A stretch of DNA of 64,000 nt from Macquaria australasica. Lineage: Eukaryota; Chordata; Actinopteri; Centrarchiformes; Percichthyidae. The stretch spans positions 3,162,001 to 3,226,000 of the forward strand of contig SEMN01000001.1 in assembly GCA_005408345.1 (NCBI GenBank), written 5' to 3'. The notes beneath the pieces are model-generated. The model ran no database searches. It was not told the DNA's origin and saw only the letters and a list, made by a program, of their open reading frames with translations. The position numbers were made by a program, and so were the translations under genes. Shown in pieces: positions 1-11,200 of this stretch (positions within the stretch are counted from its first letter, which is position 1; each line of letters starts with the position of its first letter).

Positions 1-2
1 CT

Positions 3-389
3 GAGTGTGGAAACTGCTTCCGCCACTTGGACGGTTTGCGCAAACACAGGCGCACACACACCGGAGAGAAACCCTACGTGTGTGCCATCTGTGGGAAGCG
101 CCTGAGCCGCCTGCAGCACCTCAAACACCACCAGCTCATCCACACCGGAGAGAGACCGTGCTGCTGTCCCTTCTGCAACCGCAGCTTCAAGGAGCCTGCA
201 GCGCTGCGGAAACACATCCGCACGCACCGGGAGGAAGGCGGTCACATGGGAATCGGTGCCAGTGATGACACGGACCCAGACGCCATGGACGACATTAACA
301 ACCTCCATCCAGCAGCTCCGTCCCCTCAGATGAGGTTTGGCGAGTGGGGAGCTGAGGAGGATGACAGCTCGGTTGTGGACTGTGTGTAG
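3..389 (+). CDS. C2H2 zinc-finger protein, C-terminal part (5' end outside window)
   Basis: The frame is open from the window edge to a TAG at 387-389 and encodes the last 128 residues. Three C2H2 fingers are visible. The first lacks its first Cys because of the window edge; the next two are complete (YVCAIC and CCCPFC starts, each with x12-H-x3-H). The linkers are TGEKPY and TGERPC, the classic form in sequence-specific DNA-binding proteins. After the last finger comes an acidic, Ser/Pro-containing tail of about 55 residues ending DDSSVVDCV, which could be an activation or protein-contact segment (inference). The protein probably acts in the nucleus as a transcription regulator. The fragment is too short and too generic to name the gene. 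It is transcribed in the same direction as ltbp3, whose start lies 7.6 kb downstream. Confidence 0.85.
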   Translation, partial: ECGNCFRHLDGLRKHRRTHTGEKPYVCAICGKRLSRLQHLKHHQLIHTGERPCCCPFCNRSFKEPAALRKHIRTHREEGGHMGIGASDDTDPDAMDDINNLHPAAPSPQMRFGEWGAEEDDSSVVDCV

Positions 390-1890
390 GGGATGATTAA
401 AGGAGTAACTGTCTGTTGGTATTCTTACCATGATACCTACTCCAGGTGAAAAACATGGAATAAGGTGTTTGTGTAGTTTGATGATGGTTAAGGTCATCTC
501 TGTTCCATGCTGTTAAAGTGAAGAATGAGGCTACATAAAACCCTAGCCTTGGAGTTTGTAAAAATAACTTTTAAAATATCCACTGTACATTCTTTCTTTT
601 TTCCAGACATTCATCAAGCAGCAGCAGTAGCGCACCGGTTGTTCTTGGCACACAGAGTTGCTGGTTTGCCAACTTCCCGGCAATGATTTCGGAAATTGAT
701 GGACAAGAGCTGATTCCCCACTTGGAAAAAAAAAAGTGCCTTGAACACTCACTCAACCATCAACTGAGTCGCTGCTGCTGCTGCTGTTGAAGATGGTGTC
801 CACCTGGATTTGAGTCAGATTCCGGTCACGAGTTTCTTATAGTTTCATGCATTATTCAGAGATTCAACTTGCTGTTGAATTATCTTCAGTTACTAATTAG
901 GCATGCTTTTGCCAACACAATCATTTAGCTGCTCAAATAGATTGAAGTGGATCCATAGGGCTGGTTCATGCTTCATGTGTGGACAGACATGCAGGAGTAC
1001 AGAGCATGTACATTAAGGGCATTATCGACTAAACCAAATATCACAGTATTTTTGGTTTCGTTTTTTTTTTGACCTTGATAAAGTGATAATATTTTGATTA
1101 GGGGTGATGGTGCTTTTACACAATATTTATTAACTCAAATGTATGTTCAGGTCATCATCAGTGTTGTGGATGTAATGGCCGAGAACGTAGTATGGGCATC
1201 TTTATTTTACTCAGCTGAAACAGCCGACTAAACTGTCAAAAAAGTGGATCTCTTTCACTTTAATGCATACTTTAAGAGCAGGGGAAACGCATTTAAACCA
1301 AATTGATCTGTTTACTTATAGTCATCTGGTTTCTTCGCCTAATCAATTAAGTTGATAAAAATTAGTTACATAGTTTCCGATGATTGTCCTACTGTAAGTG
1401 GATACAGACACATTAGAAAATCTAGTGTTAATGAAGGACCATAGCACATTTGTGAATATTACTGTAATGTCACAGATGTCACCACTATTTTCAAGTGATA
1501 ATTCATGACTACAAAAAGACCATAAAAAGCACTAATTGACCAAACATAACTGGTCAGTTGTAAGCTAAACAGCTCAAATATCATTTTGACTACGTTTACA
1601 CTGTCGTGTGTGTCTTCATGAAGCACGAACCAGTTTTACTCCTCGGTCGACTGCTTGAGTTCTGCTCCACTCTTGTCTTATCTGTTCATCATCAGTTACA
1701 CAATCGTAATGTTTTCAGTCAAGCGGAAGTTATGTGTGTCAAGAACATCTAAGTTTGAAGATCTCTGTACGTGCTTTTATTTGTCCACCAAAACACACAC
1801 GGTTGTTTGAAGAGGGTGTGGCATGCCGTTAGTTGGCATCAGCATGCACCCAGATCGACACTGTTTTACTGTTTCTCCAGTCTGATGATC

Positions 1891-1891
<1 letters not shown>

Positions 1892-1936
<45 letters not shown>
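1892..1936 (+). repeat. (CT)n microsatellite
   Basis: About 22 uninterrupted CT units lie in the probable 3' UTR or downstream flank of the zinc-finger gene. Confidence 0.95.
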
Positions 1937-1939
<3 letters not shown>

Positions 1940-2723
1940 GGACCATATCTTAGCATTCCGTTTTTGTTTCTTCAAGCTGCTACTAAATGTCTAGAAAGCC
2001 TTTTCTTTTCTGGACTTGTATTATTGTTACCAGCCAGTTACTAGCAATTACTAGCGGACAGACTGGTGCTTGCATGTGCATATCTGTTCCTCTGCTGGCC
2101 ACGGTGCCTCCCCTGCTGTTTCTGTAAATAAGAATGTAGTTTTAGCCATTTTATCTGGAATAATGAGGGTTAACATTTGTGGAAAAGTTAATGTGTAACA
2201 ATGACTTCTTTTTTTTTTCTTTTAAACGTAACGTGCTTTGAAAACATCAATATGCTAACATGCAATGTAATTATATATAATCTTATAAAATTTCTTCCTG
2301 ATGCTCTGATGTGACAGGACTGATGCATCAAGGTTGACAGCAGAGCATTAATCTTTGCAGCCTTTTGAGCTATACTGTAGGTCTCTGGTGTCATTTACCA
2401 TGTATACTACTATAATGATCTCCATGTAACTATTCTATGTACATTCACAAGTGTAAGTCATTTTGGAAGGCACTCAAAATGTTAAATATCTGTTACTGTA
2501 TACCCAGAATACGACTTGCCAAGGTAGTCTTTACCCCAGATAATCATATTTATTGTTTTTTGTAATACAGAGGGGGCCTTTGCATGTAGGTTTAAACTGA
2601 AACGACATTCTTCCTTAAGAAGTCAGTGTTAAATGTGAAATGGATTACTTTTTTATGCTTCTGTGTTCAAAATATATTTGCCCACATCACATTCATCCTG
2701 TTACCTACTGTAAATGTTACTAT

Positions 2724-2729
2724 ATTAAA
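2724..2729 (+). terminator. Possible poly(A) signal of the zinc-finger gene
   Basis: An ATTAAA variant signal is followed within 10-40 bases by a GT/T-rich tract, the usual arrangement around a cleavage site. The assignment to the upstream gene is inference; the implied 3' UTR would be about 2.3 kb. Confidence 0.25.
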
Positions 2730-4671
2730 GGGCCTTGTTTGTACTTGTTTTCTTTCTGTGGCTTTTTATTCCATGTAGAGGTTCCTTTTTTAAAGAAATT
2801 ATCTGTAAAACAGTTTGAGACCAAAGTTAAATTGTGACCGCAGTAAATCTATGAACTGGATCGAAGATGTTTGCTCACAGCTAAAGCCACGAGTATGTCC
2901 TGATTTTAGATCGTCTTGTCTGTTCATCACTTCCGTTTCATTGTATCGTGGCAGGAAAACCACATTAAGCCTGGAGGAGAGTTTTCATGCTGACTGAAAC
3001 GTTGCCAAACAGATTGTGTAGGTGGTGTGGACACGCCCAAAGACAGCTCCCAAATAACACCTTTACTCTTCTCCCGATGCTGAGTAATGACAGCTGTGTT
3101 CATACACATGATTACACGAGCTTAACAGGTTAGATGTAACTGAAAAACACGGCGACGTATAGCAGCATTTCATCCATAATACCAAAACCCTTTGTGTCAT
3201 TGCTGATTTTATCTTTTAGTTTTTTATCTTTTTAGTTTTATCTGAGGTCATCAGGGTTCAAATCACGGTGGTTTTACATCTGTGGGATATGTGTTGGTTC
3301 ATGATCATACTGTACGTAATACACATGATTTAATGACGCGTTCCTTCAATGCACCTGCTGTATAGATACAGTGGTGTCATGGCTTTGTGTCATTAGATCC
3401 TCCTGGGGCCGCCCCACAGTGTGTTTACATGAAATACTGAAACTGTTTATTTAGGATTCTCAAATACTATTCAAGATGTCACGTTTAAACATCACATCAA
3501 GATAGTGGGTCAGCTGAGATATTTAATATATACAGTATACAGAGTCTTGATCATTTACGTCAGTGGTTCCCAACATTTTTTGCTTGTGCCCCTTTAACCT
3601 CAAATTGTTTCATTTGAATCATTGTGAGAAGCCTGAAGAGGTAACACCACTCGACTACTCAGGCCTACATTTGGTTGAACTAAATATGACATGCCCACAT
3701 ATGGATTTGACTCTTTTCACTGAAACTGAATGAAGTTAACCCGAAGACTCACTTGGAAGGATGCAAACTTGTCCCACCAAAACAGACCACAAATAGGAGT
3801 TACGACATCAAGTTGAAGCAAGTGCTGTGGAAGGCTCTCAAACACAGTATTTCCCTTGTTGAAGAAAAGAGTAAAATCCAACCCAAGGTTTGCTGTGATG
3901 GAAGGGAAGTTTATTCAGTAATCCGGAAAACGGTGAGCCATAGTGTCACAGACCGGGTCTGGAACAGAAGACTGACCCCAAGCAGAGGGCTGAGGGTCAT
4001 TTATATAAGGTTAACAAAGAGTGGTCAGACACTATGTAAATTATGGGTGGTGGTTAACAGACATATGGTACAGGATGCAGGAACAAAAGGAGAGGGGGGT
4101 GACATTTCCATATACAATAGATGAGGAGGAAAGGAAGCCAGGAGACATTAAAACATGAGATGCACACCAGGTAAGAGGAAAAGGGGGGTGTCAAGGCTAC
4201 TATAATCATGAGATGCGAGCTAGGATGATCAAGGGTCTAGTAGGACAGTGTCAGCAGGGGTCAGGAGACGAGGGGTAGAAGAACAGCAAATTCTCAGACA
4301 GTCAATATACAACTGGGGCATCTACACTAGTAAGAATATTTTTGTATTCTTCCACACCCTGAATGTATCAGAGGAAACTCACACAGTGCTGAGCTTGTGA
4401 TTCATGACAAACAGCAAGGTGGAGCACCTCTGTGGTTGGTGAGAGAGAGGTGCATCTAATGATATCTGATATCTGAGGAAATGTCATATATACTGCTGCA
4501 AAATACTGTAAACTGGGTGCCAGGGTAAGACTCAAAATATTGTCCACTTGTTCTGAGCTTAAAACTTTTGAATTGCAGAATCTGATGGCTATTACACACA
4601 CGTTTATTGACATGTTTCTCAATAAGCTCATGTACAAGCTGAATATAAATTACATGTCATCTTCAAATTAA

Positions 4672-5862
4672 CAGTGGCAGAAAGTACTGTGCTTAAGTGC
4701 AATTCTACTTACTTGAGACGGAAATATTCTCCTCTTATCTATCTTCCATTTATTTGTTGGTTCATTCGATGGATGTGCTGTTTAGAGACTCGAGAGTTTT
4801 AGATTCTTGTGGGTCCACATAACCCAAGACTTATCATGGTTCCTCCACATCTCCCCTCTCATCAAAAAGGCTCACCACCTCCACTTTCTGAGGAGGCTGA
4901 GGAATAATCAAGCTGCACCCTCAGCTCCTGCCTAACGTTGACGGATGCACAGTGGAGAGCAAACTGACCGGCTGCATCACTGTCTGGCATGGCAGCTCCA
5001 CTGTGGCTGACCTCGAGGCCCTGCAGCGGGTGGTGAAAACAGCCCAGTGTATTATCACTGGGACTGCACTGCCACCCATACAGGACATCTTTGACAAGAG
5101 ATGTCTGTCTGAGAAGAGCCTGCTGCATCACTAGGGACCCATCACACCCCAGCCACCACCTGTAGGAGATACCAGACCATACAGTCACGGACCAGCAGAC
5201 TGAAGAACAGTTTCTTCCCAAGAGCTGTAAAGCCAGTGACCCCCACCCTCACACACTGACTATGAAGCCTGACTGTATGGACACGGGTTGTGCAATAATG
5301 GCACTGTGCAATACTTTCCATAATGACTACATAATATTACCCATGACTAAATGCTTCCCAATGATGACTTGCACTCTTTATACTTAACTTTAATTTTCTA
5401 ACTATTTTCTATTCTCATTTTTGTTTATGTTAGACCAGAGAGACTGGCGAACAAGACTTTTTGTTATACTGGACTGGTATAATGACAATAAATTGAATTG
5501 AATTAAACTGAATTATAGTTAGCAGTTACTAGTTAATATGGGTGGATACAAATACAGTAAATAATTATCCAACTATATGTAAAGTAGTTTTATATATTGT
5601 AACTCTAATATTTTTATATCCGGGTCAGCTACAATGTTAAAATGCTGCTTACATGTTCATGCATCTGTAATAACAACCCAGTAATATAATATATAATACT
5701 ATAAGACTGATAGTGTGCTGCATACTGAGTACTTTTATTTTGACTTTTGACACTTGAAGTACATTTTTCTGATCACACTTTACTTTTAGTCGAGTTAAAT
5801 TTTGAGTGCAAGGCTTGTAATGGAGTAAGTAGTTAAAAGATCTCAATACTTCCACCACCATC
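4672..5862. repeat. Fish dispersed repeat with 'cttaagt' ends, interrupted by a LINE
   Basis: The left part (4672 to about 4760) begins CAGTGGCAGAAAGTACT followed by CTTAAGT-like text. The right part (about 5516-5862) ends CAATACTTCCACCACCA, the reverse complement of a similar start. Both ends resemble a short non-autonomous repeat common in percomorph fishes. The middle is occupied by a retrotransposon fragment, listed separately. The repeat arrived first and the LINE later. Confidence 0.55.
4785..5513 (+). mobile_element. 3' end of a CR1/L2-type non-LTR retrotransposon
   Basis: Translation of the plus strand gives the C-terminal part of a LINE ORF2: near 4793 a frame reading FLWVHITQDLSW and LHFLRRLRN, then after a frameshift TGCITVWHGSS, ALQRVVKTAQ and DIFDKRCL. 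This order is typical of the reverse-transcriptase C-terminus in teleost CR1/L2 elements. The fragment carries frameshifts and stops, so it is dead. It ends in ACAATAAATTGAATTGAATT, the short-unit tail typical of this group. It is 5'-truncated, as most LINE copies are. Confidence 0.75.
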
Positions 5863-7468
5863 TTCAGATAGTCAGAGTTCCTTCTCCTTGTTAACATCTG
5901 GTTTTATCTTTAGGTTGTGTAATACGGCTGTTTATTTCTGTTTGTCATGATTGTCTGGTGCAATGAGTAAGACTAAGGTTTGGTTTTCAGAAGGGAAGCA
6001 ATTTTTGTTTGTGTGTGACCTACAATGTATTTGCATTCTGTGTGTGTGTGTGTGTGTGTGTGTTTCTTGGCAGCTGATGATGCAGTGATGGCGAGCAGCA
6101 GAGGCAGAGAGAAATGTGAGAGCGGCCTGTGAACTCTCTGCAGGCCCATGCAGTCATTTCCTCAGTGACTGAAGGTAAACACTCACTTTTTGGAGAGGAA
6201 GTGACTCTCTCTCTCTCTTTCTCTCTTTCTCTTTGTCTCTCTCTCACTTTCACCCCTTCACCCATGTGACCTCAAACACTGGCCGGCCCCCGGTGATCCT
6301 CACAGCGCTCTACCTTCACATTTTTAATTGTTACGTGTGGTTTATCAGCATTCTGACTTTTCCCAGCCTTAAGAGTGGACTTGAGGTGTTTGAGAGGACT
6401 TCTGCACAGTGAATTAATTTTTTTAAACTTTATTTCCTTAATTATGATTTTATTTACAAATTATTCATTACTTTCAGAAGGACATTTTGTACCTTTTACT
6501 CCAAATTTATCTGATAATTGCAGTTAGTAACCACTCTGCAAAATAAGGGCTGACATGCAAAACACACAGAAAGCTCTTGATGCGTAGCTGGAGTTTGTGT
6601 ATGGAGTATTAACATCACAATAAAACCTTTATTAGGCTTTATTAACAGTGGGAAAATGACAGTTTTTCAGAATGAAGGCTTTTACTTTTAATTTTTATTT
6701 AGGTTTTATCACATAACTTTTAATTATAAAAGTTGAGTGCAGAACATTTGGTGTAAAGTTGGTATTTTTCTATTGTGGTAATGTGACTTTTGTATCATCA
6801 GGAAAAAAAAAGGTGATCACGTCTTTGTTTACTGAGACATGTTGAAAAGGGCCACACAAATAGTTTTTGTGGTTTGCCATGGTGAAGCTACAGGTTGTAC
6901 GTTAAGAGTGTGAAGTTATGATAGATAAACTGATATGATGTGTGATATCAGATAAACTGAGTGCAATGAACAGATCGCACATCTGTAAAGCTGCGGTGCA
7001 GATGTCACACAGTGTTCACATCTCCACTGATTTATTTTTCCCTCTAAGTTAAAAGCTAAATGTTGAACTATCACGAGGCATAAACTAGATGTCCACCTAG
7101 CTGCATCCTCACAGGTTGAGTAACTCCTCATGCTGACCTCAGCCTGACCCTGATGACCCACATCAGAAAATGTCCACACATTTGCAGTATGTCTGAAACT
7201 TGGAAGACTCTTTTCTGGACATGATATATAGTCACTGGAGGTTGGATATCAACAGGCACTGAACAAACAGGTAAAATGATAATCTATTTTCTAATAAGCA
7301 ATATAGAGGTAATGCAGGTCTGAGCGCAGGAATAGTTATTAATACAGTCACATTCTATAATTAATAGTTTTATACATCAGAAACTCCAAAAACAAAAGTG
7401 TCTACAGCAGTATATTATGTCAGTATTTTTTATTTTCAGAGTGACACACACAGCTGTGCAGCTATGAT
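5863..7468 (+). other. Intergenic DNA upstream of ltbp3
   Basis: AT-rich sequence without a recognisable exon. It includes a (GT)n tract at 6039-6063 and CT-rich text near 6205-6245. Distal regulatory elements of ltbp3 could lie here, but nothing specific can be shown. Confidence 0.5.
6039..6063 (+). repeat. (GT)n microsatellite
   Basis: About 12 TG units in the intergenic region upstream of ltbp3. Confidence 0.9.
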
Positions 7469-8012
7469 TTGCAAAGTGGGGTCAGGGGAGGAGGAGGAGG
7501 GGGTGTGAGGAGAAATAACCAACAAGGAAACCACTTTCAGCTTTGCTCCTGCACCGCCTGGCTGGCCCGCAGCCAGGTTTCTCCAGAGAGGGTTGGCTCA
7601 CCCCTTCTCCTCTCCTCCCTCTCCTCCCTTCTTTCTCTCCCAAACCCAGATACATACGCACTCTCTCCAACTCTCCAAAGCAACAGGCGAGAAGAAGAAG
7701 AAGAAGAAGAAAGAGCGACAAAAAGCGAGGGGCAACTTTTCAAACAACAGCGACCAGGGCAACAAGAAACTTTTAAAGATGCCAAACGTGTCGGTTTTGC
7801 AGACGGATCCCTTGGGAACGCGAGGGAAGTGATTTTCTTTTTTCTTCCTTAAGGAGAAAACAGGAGGGAGGACGCGCTTTTTTTTTCCGCCGTATGATAC
7901 GTCAAAAATCTGCCTCGGTTAACAAAGCAGGCGCTTTTGAGCTGGAGCTGAACCCCTCAGCTTGTGATTTAATGTCCCCGGGTCTCTGTGGAGGGCAGTG
8001 AAGGATGCCAGG
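7469..8012 (+). promoter_or_regulatory. ltbp3: ltbp3 promoter and 5' leader region
   Basis: Base composition changes here from AT-rich to GC-rich with CpGs, purine and pyrimidine tracts (GGAGGAGG near 7488; a GAA run near 7693) and no clear TATA box. This suits a TATA-less promoter plus 5' UTR. The transcription start cannot be fixed. If transcription begins upstream of about 7770 the leader holds several upstream ATGs: 7779-7832 (17 codons), 7894-8001 (35 codons) and 8005-8025, the last overlapping the main start codon. Confidence 0.5.
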
Positions 8013-8250
8013 ATGCCCTCTCTGATCTCCCATCTGCTTGTCATCTGGCTGAGCGTCCACAGGCTGGTGTGGTGCACGGAGCGCTCCTCCACACGGGAGC
8101 GCTTCAAGGTGGTCATCGCGCCCCTCATCTGCAAGCGGATCTGCCTGAAGGGACAGTGTCAGGATACCTGCGAGCAGGGCAACAACACCACGCTGATCGC
8201 GGAGAACGGGCAGGCGGCCGACACGCTCATCGGACAGGGCTTCAGGGTCG
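8013..8250 (+). CDS. ltbp3: ltbp3 exon 1: signal peptide and N-terminal four-Cys region
   Basis: Encodes residues 1-79 plus one base. A hydrophobic signal peptide (about residues 1-21) is followed by RERFKVVIAP and a four-Cys motif CKRICLKGQCQDTC, the LTBP3 N-terminal signature. N58-T-T is a glycosylation sequon. The donor GTGAGT at 8251 joins in phase 1 to exon 2 to give FRVVVCPLTC, which fixes both splice sites. Confidence 0.95.
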
Positions 8251-11200
8251 GTGAGTGACGGTGCGAGGCTGAAACAATGCTGTTTATTTATGAGGGGATA
8301 TAATTAGGTCGCTGCGATTAACTAATAGTGCTGATCTGACCTCTATAGAGCCTTTGGAGAGGCGAGGGAGGCCTGTTCGGTTGCTCATAAATAGACTTTG
8401 TATGGAGGGATCTGTAAATATCACATGGTATGAAAAAAGTTACAGGATAATCACGCGATATTAACTCACTATCACTGTAACTCTATCACATTGTACTGCA
8501 TGGTAATATAATTTCAGCAGCATTTCAGACATTAAACTATTATCTGAATTGCTCATTTAGACAATAAAATTGCGAATTACCACTATGAAACTCCATAAAA
8601 TGCTTAAAATGGGTCTAAATCATATATTACTAAGCCCAGTTTTTAATGTTATTACAACGCAGTGGTGGGAAAAGTATTAAGATCAACTACTTAATTAGGT
8701 AAATGTGGCAACTTTTGCTCCATTACAAGGAAAAGTCCTGCATTCAAATTCTTACTTCAGTAAAAAAAACACAGCAGTATTAGCAGAAACATGTAGTGAA
8801 GTATCAAAAGCGAAAGTACTCACAATGCAGATTGACCCCTGTAAGTTTCTCTCAGTATTAAATTGTTGATAAAGTGAAGCTGGTCCAGGTGGTGCTGAGT
8901 CTAACACCTTATAATGTGTAGATACTTAAATCTGAAACTATGCAATGTATTTCACGATCTTACCATTGGTTTCATGTATAAAACCTTAATCTGATGTTGT
9001 AGAAGTAACTACTACAGCTGTCAGATCAGTCAAGTGAGGGTTAGTTGAGTAAAAAGTAAAATTTCTACCCCCACAGTGTAGTGGAGTTAAGTAAAAAGTC
9101 TTTTACACCTGTAATAACCAAGTAGAGTACAAATACTGCATCACATAATGGTAATTAAGTACAGTACATGACTAAATGTCTTTTGTTTCATTCCTACCTC
9201 TGTGTAAAACTGGCAAAAACATCAACTATGGCCTCCTGTAAGTGCCAAACAATAACCAGTATAAATAGAAATCAAGTATAACTGATTCCTTCTGGTCTTT
9301 ATTCCCTTAAAAGGTCCTATCTTCTTTATAACTTACACCAATTTGATACCAGCTACTTATATCCACCATGAAGTCATGTCATTAAGATTTATGTCAAGCC
9401 GGTATAAACTCTGCTCCGCAAATAAATAGGTGGCTAAGATGAGGTGAGCCGGGTTTACCCTCCACTGCATCACTGGAAAATGTTCCCATGTTACACTTTA
9501 ATGACTGAGGCATGGCTCATTACATAGCATATAAATGTACTCTTAAGATCTATACTTTCCCCCTGCCGACTCCTGTGTCTGGTTGGTATGAGTGGAGCCT
9601 TTCTGCGCTCTATCAGATCAGCTGTGGTGAGACGTGGAGCCTTGCAGTCTACGTCAGCCTCCGGCCCAGAGCTGGATTGCACCGGTCCTCTTTTCTCTCA
9701 CTCGCTCAGAGAATAAGATCCTAAACAAGAACATGATATGTTGATTGATCGTCTGAGATGTTCAGCTTGTGACAGAGTGAGTTTAAAACTGATAAAGGGG
9801 CTCCAGCTTCTCACTGACATTTCTGCACTGGACAGTGGTGTTGTGCAATGGCTGATTTCTCTCTTTGTATCAGCAGATGTTAATTATCAGTCATTTCATC
9901 CCTGTTTCACCAAAATAATTTACCATAGACTGATATAAACTCCACATTCCTATGTAGCACAAGTCTAAGATAATAAATTATAGATAGCAGCATAATGTGA
10001 TGCAACAGCTTCAATTTTCTGTGGACATCACATCTTCCTTTCTCTTCTGTTTTGCAAGAAATAGAGCACAACACTCCTTAAAACTCATATCCTTTTAACT
10101 TTAAAACCCCTATTTTTGTTTGGATTTTAAAGGAGAAGCTAAGACGCAGCACTACAGGATGAAAAATGCATCTTAAGCAATGACCCTTATATTCATCTGT
10201 GGCTGCAGAAAGCCAATGAGGAAGTCAGTAAGAATAAATCATGAGCAAGTTATTGACTATAAGTTGCAGGGTTGTGGTGCTTCTTATCACAGTTTTGCGG
10301 TACGGAGAAGTTGTAGTTGGTGATGCAGATGTAGCCTCTCCAGCTGTTTTCATTGGTTGGCCCATGTGGAAGTAAGCAGGCTGGATTTAATCGAGGTCAA
10401 GTAATGCAGAAACAGTATTCTTCCTCCTTGACACCGTGTAGTGCTGTAGAGTCAGAGAGTTGGCTCAACAACCGGTCCTACCTCTTCTCCTCCGATTTCC
10501 TTGTGGTGCGTCACGTTTTGGAGCTGCTTTGTCAAATAATTCAAGAGAGACATTTTAAATTCCCGGAATACCTCATGCTGCCTCACATTTGGTGTGGATA
10601 GTGAAGCTGCTTTATAGTCACCTGTCTCCTGGATTTCATAGGATCTGAAAAAGTCCTTGCTGAGTGCATGAGCTTTTGCGGCAGGGGCTGGAGGGTTGCG
10701 CTTCGGCTCGGAGAGGAGACGTGTGTTGTTCAGTGTGAGGGCTGGAATGTGGTGTGGACAAGTGGAAATTTCTCTCTCCCGTGTTAAAACGACCATGGCT
10801 GTAGCAGCAACAATATGAAGACTTTTCCATATCTGAGCTGTTGTGATGTCAGCACAGCGAGGCCCAAACTGAGCAAACCTGACCTAAAAGCATTCCTCAA
10901 AAGAAATGTAGTTCCTGTCAGTGTGTGGAAGTGCAGAAATACCTTTCGGTACATGTGCTTCAATATGTACAAGGATTTTCACAGGCAGTAAAGAACCTGG
11001 CTGGAATTTGGTGGCCAGGCAGACTAAGGGGCCAAGAAACCGTCAGGTTTTAGTGGGGATCTGGATCTGGAATTCCTGCCAGCAGATGAATATCATTTTT
11101 TATGGCCATGACTTTGAAAGTATAGAGAACGAAAGTTGTTTTTTTTAACCTTCATTTGGCAGATTGACATGATAAAATGACTGAAAACCTAGGGATAACT

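Larger units (their letters stand above)
390..4671 (+). other. 3' UTR of the zinc-finger gene and intergenic DNA
   Basis: No coding exon is recognisable here. The stop codon is followed by AT-rich sequence suitable for a long 3' UTR. An ATTAAA at 2724-2729 followed by a T/GT-rich stretch is a plausible poly(A) site, but several others are possible. A 123-codon frame at 3753-4124 starts with TTG, resembles nothing I know and is not called. At about 3562 the text CAGTGGTTCCCAAC resembles the terminal inverted repeat of hAT-family DNA transposons; no matching second end was found. Confidence 0.45.

Noticed and set aside
3562..3640. hAT-like terminal sequence CAGTGGTTCCCAAC as a complete transposon
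   Set aside because: No matching inverted end or transposase could be found, so only the resemblance is mentioned.
3753..4124. 123-codon frame in the intergenic region
   Set aside because: Starts with TTG, no domain, no splice context and probably repeat-derived; insufficient to call a gene.
7482..7785. Minus-strand frames over the ltbp3 leader
   Set aside because: Low-complexity Leu/Ser/Arg-rich translations of purine and pyrimidine tracts in a promoter region.
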